Positions 58,757 through 64,000 of a DNA stretch of 64,000 nucleotides are shown one piece after another. The translations under genes were made by a program, and so were the position numbers. Each line of letters starts with the position of its first letter. The first letter of the stretch is position 1. The notes below the pieces were generated by a model. That model made no database searches, was not told the origin of the DNA, and saw nothing but the letters and a program-made list of their open reading frames with translations. Source of the DNA: Streptomyces sp. ICBB 8177 (GTDB lineage: Bacteria; Actinomycetota; Actinomycetes; Streptomycetales; Streptomycetaceae); the NCBI RefSeq assembly GCF_003144095.1, contig NZ_NSKH01000004.1:62001-126000 (forward strand), read 5' to 3'.

Positions 58757-61700
58757 CCCGGGCTCCCCACGACGAGCGGGACCGCGGCGGGCTCGTCGCG
58801 GCCGGCGAGGACGCCGAGCAAGTGGGCGACCGCCGCGGCGAGTTGGGGATCCTCGCGGGGGCCGGGCGGCGCCGGGGGGATCTCCACCTCGATGTCCGGG
58901 TCGACGCCCCGGTTCTCCAGGCCCGCGCCGACGTCACGGAAGGAGTAGCAGAACTCCGGCTGGGTGGTGACCGTGCCGTCGACGAGTTCGTGGCGCGGCC
59001 AGGTGGCGATCGTGCCGCCCCAGGTGCGGGTCCCGACGAGCGCGCCGAGGTGGCGGGCGCGGAAGGCGTGGGCGAAGATCTCGCCGTCGGAACCGGTCTG
59101 GTCGTTGACGAGTACGGCCATCGGTCCGCGCGGCGACTCCAGCGGGTAGGGCAGCGCACCGCTCCAGCGGCCGTGCTCCTCGCCGACGCGGCGCCGGGCG
59201 AGCCGGTCGAGCAGCAGGGGGGAGACGTGCCCGCCGCCGTTGAACCGCACGTCGACCACGAGGCCCTCGCGGTCGAGTCCGGCGAGGAACTGCCGTACGA
59301 AGTCGGCGTATCCGGTGCGGAACATGTCGGGGACGTGGAGGTAGCCGAGCCGTCCGTGCGAGGCGTCGTGGACGTGGGCGGCGTTGGCGGCGAGCCAGTC
59401 GAGGTAGCGCACGCGGGCCTCGTCGCGGGCGGCCCGGACCACGATCCTGCGCGGGGCGGCGCCGTCGCGCCGGACCGTCAGTTCCACCTCGCGGTCGGCG
59501 AGCCCGGTGAGCAGTTCGCCGGGGCCCGCGGCGCCGACCGGGCGGCCGTCGACCGCGACGATCCGGTCGCCGGGCAGCACGCAGACGCCGGGGCGGTCCA
59601 GCGGGGAGGTGGCCCGCGGGTCCCACGGGTCGCCGCGCAGCACGCGGGCGACGCGCCAGTGGCCGTCCGCGTCCGGCGCCGGGTCCCAGTCCACGCCGAG
59701 GAAACCCTGCTGGTGGCCTTCGGGAAACCCGTAGTCACCGCCGCGTTCGTAGGCGTGCGAGGTGGCCAGCTCTCCCTGCATCTCCCAGATCAGGTCGGAC
59801 AGTTCGGAGCGGGTGGCGGCCAGGTCGAGCAACGGCAGGTAGCGGTCGTGCACGGCCGGCCAGTCCACGCCGGACATGGCCGCGTTCCAGAAGCCCTCGC
59901 GCTGGAGCCGCCATGCCTCCCGGAACATCTGCCGCCACTCGGCCGCGGGGCGGAACGGCACGGTGACCCGCTCCAGGTCGATCCAGCCGGTCAGGCGTCC
60001 GGGCGGCGCCTGCCCGTGGTCGTACTCGGCCAGTGCCTCGGCGGGCGCTCCGGCGCGGACCACGCGCAGCCGGTGGTCGTGGCGGTAGAGCAGCACCTCC
60101 CCGTCCGGGTCGGTGCTCAACTCGTCGACCGGGCCCAGGTATTCGTCGGTCACCTCGCCGGTGTCGAGTTCCACCATCGCCACGGTGCCCTCGGGGACGG
60201 CGCGCGGCCTGGCCGGGTCCGGCGCGGCGACCGGCACGGTCAGCAGCAGCACGGATTCGGGCAGTCCGACGACGGCGGCGTAGCGGCCCTCGCGGACCGG
60301 GAACGGCACCACCCGGCGTTCGATGCCCTCGGCGTCGATCTCCACCCGGACGCCGCCGTCCGGCCCCGGCTCGCGCTGCCGGCCGAACGCGCCGGTGAAC
60401 GGCGGAGGTTCGTCCGCGCGCAGGGTGATGGCGTACGGGCGGGCGCCGAAGGGGAAGCCCACCTCGAACTCGACCTGGTCGTGCTCGGGGGTCAGGTCCC
60501 GCTGTCCGACGAAGTACAGGTAGCGGCCCGCCGGGTCGAAGGCGGGCAGGGTGTCGCGCAGCACCGGCGCGGTGACGGGGAACGCGCGCCCGGTGTCCGC
60601 CTCGGCGACCTTGATGGCGGTGGTGCGGGCGGTGCCGGGGAAGGCGTAGGCGAGCCAGCGGCCGTCCGGGGACCAGGCGAGGTCCTCGATGCGTTCGTGG
60701 GCGCTGGCGTCCAGCAGCCGGGGCGTGCTCCAGCCGTCGGCCCGGTCGCTGCCCGCGTCGTCGGCGTCCACCAGCCACAACTGCTGGCGGCTGGTGGTGA
60801 AGGCGACGCGCCCGCCGACGGGGGCGGCGGCCAGGGCGGTGACGACGCCGTGGCCGCCGAGCGGAACGGCGGCCACTTCGGTGCCGCCCTCGGCGGACAG
60901 CAGCGCCAGCCGCTCGTCCGGTCCCTCGTCCCCGGCGACGGCGACCAGGCGGCGGCCGTCGGCAAGCCACTCCAGCAGCCGGTAGCGGGTGCCCTCCGCG
61001 ACGCCGTGCCGCCGGACCGGGCCGGACCACGGCGCCATGGTGAAGGCCTTGCCGCGGGCCACGACCGCGAGCCGGCCGGCGTCGGGGCTGAGGCGGGCGT
61101 GGTCGAGGAAGCCGGAGGCGGTGACGATCCTCGTGCGGTGCTGCGCGCCGGAGACGGCGAGACCGACCGGGATGCGGCGCGGGGTGCCGAGCGCCGGGTC
61201 GAGCAGGTGGAGCGCGCCCGCGCACTGGTAGACCAGCCGTCTGCCGTCGGTCGACAGGGCACGCACGTAGGCGTCGCCGTGGTCGGTGTGGCGGACGAGG
61301 TCGGTGCCGTCGGGGCGGCAGGAGTACACCTCGCCGTTGCCCTCGTGGTCGCCGGTGAAGTAGATCCGGTCGCCCACCCAGCACGGATCGGCGGGGTTGC
61401 CGCCGGGCAGCGGCAGGCGCTCGAAGGCACCGTTGCCGGCCTGGTCGACCCACAACTGGCCTGCCGCGCCGCCGAGATAACGCTTGCGGCGGGCCGGGTC
61501 GGCCATGCTGCGGCCCAGCACCGCCCGGCCGTCCGTGCCGAACGACAGCGCCGCGCCCGGGCCTTCGTACAGCAGCCGGGGCGGGCCTCCGCCGGGGGCC
61601 ACCGCGAACAGCCGGTGGCCGAAACCCTCGGGCTGCCCGGCGGTGCTCGCGTACACGACCTCGCCGGTGACCGGGTGCCAGCCGCTGACCGCGCAGCGGG

Positions 61701-61971
61701 CCGCCTGATGGGTGAGCCGTCGCGCGGGGCCGCCTGCGAGCGGGACCACGTACACCTCGTGCGGGCCCTCGCGGGTGCCGGCGTAGGCCACCAGGGTGCC
61801 GTCCGGGGAGAGCCTCGGGTGGCTGACGGGGGTGCCGTCGGCGGTGAGGCGGCTCGCGGTGCCGCCGTCGGCGCGGACCGTCCACAGGTCGTCCTCGCAG
61901 CAGAAGACCACGGTGTCGCCCCGCAGGGCGGGGTGGCGCAGATAGCCGCCGGACGCGGCGGGTGCGGTCAT
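58753..61971 (-). CDS. Tricorn-type S41 peptidase
   Basis: This 1072-residue protein has beta-propeller repeats (about 1-600, many SPDG/WSPDG strands), a middle helical region, a PDZ domain (about 700-800) and an S41 core. Tricorn catalytic features are GYLHVPDM (His region), NDQTGSDGEIF (nucleophile Ser) and GTRTWGG. No signal peptide, so cytosolic. Tricorn proteases trim peptides from upstream proteolysis. It is translationally coupled on both sides (4-nt overlaps with a GNAT and the PPTase), unusual for a housekeeping protease. Confidence 0.92.
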   Translation of the reverse strand: MTAPAASGGYLRHPALRGDTVVFCCEDDLWTVRADGGTASRLTADGTPVSHPRLSPDGTLVAYAGTREGPHEVYVVPLAGGPARRLTHQAARCAVSGWHPVTGEVVYASTAGQPEGFGHRLFAVAPGGGPPRLLYEGPGAALSFGTDGRAVLGRSMADPARRKRYLGGAAGQLWVDQAGNGAFERLPLPGGNPADPCWVGDRIYFTGDHEGNGEVYSCRPDGTDLVRHTDHGDAYVRALSTDGRRLVYQCAGALHLLDPALGTPRRIPVGLAVSGAQHRTRIVTASGFLDHARLSPDAGRLAVVARGKAFTMAPWSGPVRRHGVAEGTRYRLLEWLADGRRLVAVAGDEGPDERLALLSAEGGTEVAAVPLGGHGVVTALAAAPVGGRVAFTTSRQQLWLVDADDAGSDRADGWSTPRLLDASAHERIEDLAWSPDGRWLAYAFPGTARTTAIKVAEADTGRAFPVTAPVLRDTLPAFDPAGRYLYFVGQRDLTPEHDQVEFEVGFPFGARPYAITLRADEPPPFTGAFGRQREPGPDGGVRVEIDAEGIERRVVPFPVREGRYAAVVGLPESVLLLTVPVAAPDPARPRAVPEGTVAMVELDTGEVTDEYLGPVDELSTDPDGEVLLYRHDHRLRVVRAGAPAEALAEYDHGQAPPGRLTGWIDLERVTVPFRPAAEWRQMFREAWRLQREGFWNAAMSGVDWPAVHDRYLPLLDLAATRSELSDLIWEMQGELATSHAYERGGDYGFPEGHQQGFLGVDWDPAPDADGHWRVARVLRGDPWDPRATSPLDRPGVCVLPGDRIVAVDGRPVGAAGPGELLTGLADREVELTVRRDGAAPRRIVVRAARDEARVRYLDWLAANAAHVHDASHGRLGYLHVPDMFRTGYADFVRQFLAGLDREGLVVDVRFNGGGHVSPLLLDRLARRRVGEEHGRWSGALPYPLESPRGPMAVLVNDQTGSDGEIFAHAFRARHLGALVGTRTWGGTIATWPRHELVDGTVTTQPEFCYSFRDVGAGLENRGVDPDIEVEIPPAPPGPREDPQLAAAVAHLLGVLAGRDEPAAVPLVVGSPG

Positions 61972-62558
61972 GACGCGGACGCCTTCGCGGACGTGGCCCG
62001 GATGCGCTCGGCGATCTCGCGGCGGCGCTCCTGGACGGCGTCCAGGGTGCGCCGGGCCTCTTCCTGGGTCTCCGTCCAGTAGCAGGCGGTGCGCCACTCC
62101 CCCACCGTGTACGAGTCGTAGGCGCAGCGCACCCGGCGGCGGTCGGTGAGGTCCTCTGCGGAGACCAGCATGGTGTTGTGTTCCAGCACCTGGTTGATGA
62201 CGACGCGCATGTTGAGTTCGCTGCGGATGTGGGTGTGGGCGGCGATGACGGCCTTGGCGCCGAACGGGCCCCGGTAGCGCGGCAGGACGCCGAAGGACAG
62301 CTCGCAGGTCTGAGCGCGCCAGTCGATGGAGGTGATCCAGGCGAACCCGACGATCTCGCCGCCGGGGGCGCACAGGGTGAGGATGCGCTTGGTGTCGTGC
62401 TCTCGCGCGATGGTCCGCAACTGACCTGCCGTCAGGTCGTCGTCGGAGCTGACGACGGCGAAGTCGGTGAGGTTCGCCTGGAAGCGGGACTCGCGCAGCA
62501 GCGCGATGCGCACCGGCACGTCGTCCTCGGTGAAGTGCCTGACGGTGACGAACGACAT
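61968..62558 (-). CDS. GNAT-family acyltransferase-like protein
   Basis: This 196-residue protein has a GNAT fold with GEIVGFAWI and the acetyl-CoA loop FGVLPRYRGPFGAKAV (a divergent Q/RxxGxG/A). HNTMLVSAEDLTDRRRVRCAYDSY follows, and the C-terminus is a charged helix. It overlaps the tricorn gene by 4 nt and the next GNAT-like gene by 1 nt. The substrate may be an amine or aminoacyl group of a natural product. Confidence 0.82.
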   Translation of the reverse strand: MSFVTVRHFTEDDVPVRIALLRESRFQANLTDFAVVSSDDDLTAGQLRTIAREHDTKRILTLCAPGGEIVGFAWITSIDWRAQTCELSFGVLPRYRGPFGAKAVIAAHTHIRSELNMRVVINQVLEHNTMLVSAEDLTDRRRVRCAYDSYTVGEWRTACYWTETQEEARRTLDAVQERRREIAERIRATSAKASAS

Positions 62559-62998
62559 CAGTCCTCCCGTGTCGCGTGGTAGACCGCGACGTCGCCGTAC
62601 CGGCCGGACCGGTAGGCGTGGTCGGGCAGGGTGCCGGAGCGGACGAAGCCGGCGGCCTCGAACCCGGCGGTGACCGGGGACCCATCCGGCAGCAGCGCCA
62701 CGTAGGAGGTGTGGCGGCGGTAGGCGGCGAGGAAGCCGAGGAAGGCACGCAGGGCCGCCGGTTCGGCCTCGGTGGCGGCGACGAACGCCTGGCGCGGCTG
62801 GTGCGGGTTGGGCGCGTGGCCGTACAGGGCGTCACCGACCAGGTGCACAGACATCTGACGCAGCGTCATTTCCTTGACCAGCAGGGCGCTGTTCTGCGTG
62901 ACGGGGTCGAGGCCGAGGAAGCCGCGGGCGGCGGCCGGATCGGTCGAGGCCAGCAACCGGGCGGCCTGCGGCAGGCTCAGCCGGGTGATGTCAGCCAT
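62558..62998 (-). CDS. GNAT-like protein, reduced
   Basis: This 146-residue protein begins MADITRLSLPQAARLLASTDPAA and ends GFEAAGFVRSGTLPDHAYRSGRYGDVAVYHA, the C-terminal GNAT strand pattern. It is short and has no clear acetyl-CoA pyrophosphate loop, so its activity is doubtful. It may be a partner subunit of the adjacent GNAT proteins. It overlaps its neighbours by 1 and 8 nt. Confidence 0.72.
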   Translation of the reverse strand: MADITRLSLPQAARLLASTDPAAARGFLGLDPVTQNSALLVKEMTLRQMSVHLVGDALYGHAPNPHQPRQAFVAATEAEPAALRAFLGFLAAYRRHTSYVALLPDGSPVTAGFEAAGFVRSGTLPDHAYRSGRYGDVAVYHATRED

Positions 62999-63452
62999 GG
63001 TGGACCCTCCCCCAGATCTGCCGGGTGGCCGCGCGGCCGTCGAGCCACAGGGCCTGCGGAAGTTCGGCCTCCAGGCGGAGCCCGGCGCGCTCCAGCAGCC
63101 CGGTGCGCTCCGCGAGGTGCGGGGTCACCCAGCCGTAGACGCGGTGCAGGTTGAGCGTGCGGAAGCCGTGGACGAGGGCGGCGTCGAGCAGCTCGGCGGC
63201 GGAGTCGGTGGCGTCCCGACGCACGCCGATCTCCAGCCGGGCGCGGCGGTTGACCCAGTCGAGCTCGGTGTAGCGCACGCAGCCGGCCTCCGGTGCCACG
63301 CACAGGTCGACACAGGTGTCGGCGGGCGGTGCGAAACGGGTCTCGGGGGCCAGGGGCGGGCGGCCGGGCGCGGGCAGGCCCAGCAGCTCGCCGGGCAGCC
63401 ACGGGCCGCTCAGCAGCGGAAGGTCGTCGCTGCGGTATCCGCGCAGTCTCAT
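62991..63452 (-). CDS. GNAT-like protein
   Basis: This 153-residue protein has a GNAT outline: MRLRGYRSDDLPLLSGPWLP, then VRYTELDWVNRRARLEIGVRRDATDS and a C-terminal FRTLNLHRVYGWVTPHLAERTGLLERAGLRLEAELPQAL. The usual Q/RxxGxG/A loop is replaced by RRDATDSA, suggesting altered cofactor binding. It overlaps both neighbours. Confidence 0.78.
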   Translation of the reverse strand: MRLRGYRSDDLPLLSGPWLPGELLGLPAPGRPPLAPETRFAPPADTCVDLCVAPEAGCVRYTELDWVNRRARLEIGVRRDATDSAAELLDAALVHGFRTLNLHRVYGWVTPHLAERTGLLERAGLRLEAELPQALWLDGRAATRQIWGRVHHG

Positions 63453-63982
63453 GACGGCTCCCAGATCCGCGAGAAGAAGACGTAACCGGCTCGCTCGCCG
63501 TCGTGGACGACGAGGTTGGCGAGGGTGCCCTCCTCGGTGAGCGCGAAGGTGCGCGCTGCGGCCAGTCCGCGTGCGTCGAACTCCCCCACGCGCAGCTCCA
63601 GCCGCACCAGTTCGCGGTGCCACAGCTCGCCCGCGACGATCGCCTCGAACGCGCAGGTCCACGCGGTCAGCGGCAGCCGTGCGGTCAGCCGCAGGTGCAG
63701 CAGGTCGTGCCCTGCGTGGTCGCCGCCCATCTCCTCGAAGGCGTACAGGCCCACCACTTCACCGCCGTCCAGCAGCACATGGGTGCGTTCCTCGGCGACC
63801 AGCTCCCGCACCTGCCACTCGGGCAGCAGGTCCGGTTCGTGGGTGCGGAAGTGGAAGTCCGGCTCGGTGAACAGGGCGAGCAGCGCGGCGTGGTCCTCCT
63901 CGCGCGGCGGGCGGGCCGCCCAGGCGTGCGGGACGGCCGGGCCCACCTCGCTCCCGCGCGGTGGTGCGGCGGCGGTGGTCAT
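63449..63982 (-). CDS. GNAT-like protein
   Basis: This 177-residue protein contains EEDHAALLALFTEPDFHFRTHEPDLLPEW, HVLLDGGEVVGLYAFEEMGGDHAGHDLLHLRL and LVRLELRVGEFDARGLAAARTFALTEEG, a GNAT-type beta-alpha order. No canonical acetyl-CoA loop is clear. It is the first visible gene of the coupled operon; the operon may begin further right, beyond the window. Confidence 0.77.
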   Translation of the reverse strand: MTTAAAPPRGSEVGPAVPHAWAARPPREEDHAALLALFTEPDFHFRTHEPDLLPEWQVRELVAEERTHVLLDGGEVVGLYAFEEMGGDHAGHDLLHLRLTARLPLTAWTCAFEAIVAGELWHRELVRLELRVGEFDARGLAAARTFALTEEGTLANLVVHDGERAGYVFFSRIWEPS

Positions 63983-64000
63983 GCCGCCCCCCGGGGTGCC

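Noticed and set aside
58732..62082. A 1116-codon open frame on the plus strand
   Set aside because: It is antisense to the tricorn protease, whose motifs and overlaps are unambiguous.

Overview
The window is very GC-rich, densely coding DNA with strong G/C bias at third codon positions, frequent GTG/TTG starts and many 1-8 nt gene overlaps. Gene content (class III lanthipeptide synthetase, SpoIIE-type phosphatases with an RsbW-like kinase, TetR/SDR pairs, Holin-X/DUF3618/DUF4235 cassette, Sfp-type phosphopantetheinyl transferase) points to Streptomyces or a close actinomycete. It looks like accessory or chromosome-arm DNA. No rRNA, tRNA, CRISPR array or transposase was seen.

Layout. 0-3.2 kb: a two-gene class III lanthipeptide locus (LanKC plus a 45-residue precursor) with no transporter on the visible side. 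3.3-9.8 kb: secreted phospholipase C, a membrane PP2C phosphatase, an anti-sigma-type ATPase, and a coupled PAP2-lipid kinase/YihY pair. 10-13.8 kb: two oxidoreductase/TetR divergons with recognisable operators. 13.9-19.8 kb: a hydroxyproline catabolic operon (DapA-type deaminase, epimerase, GntR regulator, three-subunit D-hydroxyproline dehydrogenase) with two matching palindromes upstream. 20.1-26 kb: a probable tryptophan-derived metabolite locus with three methyltransferases, an aminotransferase and a divergent tryptophan-2,3-dioxygenase homologue lacking the active-site His. 26-41 kb: central and stress metabolism (GAPDH, PoxB-like enzyme, aldo/keto reductase, carboxylesterase, GH15 enzyme, Holin-X cassette). 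41.2-43.9 kb: divergent citrate synthases, one carrying its own DNA-binding domain. 44.6-57.9 kb: acyltransferase, methyltransferase/TetR, SDR/XRE, GAF-PP2C/MarR, small stress proteins, lipid acyltransferase/patatin, and a degraded Cys-rich peptide gene. 58-64 kb: a six-gene, fully overlapping operon (four GNAT-like proteins, a tricorn-type S41 protease, a phosphopantetheinyl transferase), probably the edge of an NRPS/PKS cluster that continues beyond the window.

The strongest candidates for undescribed biology are the TDO-like/methyltransferase/aminotransferase locus, the GNAT-tricorn-PPTase operon, the twice-frameshifted Cys-rich peptide gene at 56.6-57.0 kb, the transporter-less lanthipeptide pair, and the HTH-citrate synthase divergon whose palindromes run into both -35 elements. 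All functional calls come from reading motifs and gene order; no database search was possible.
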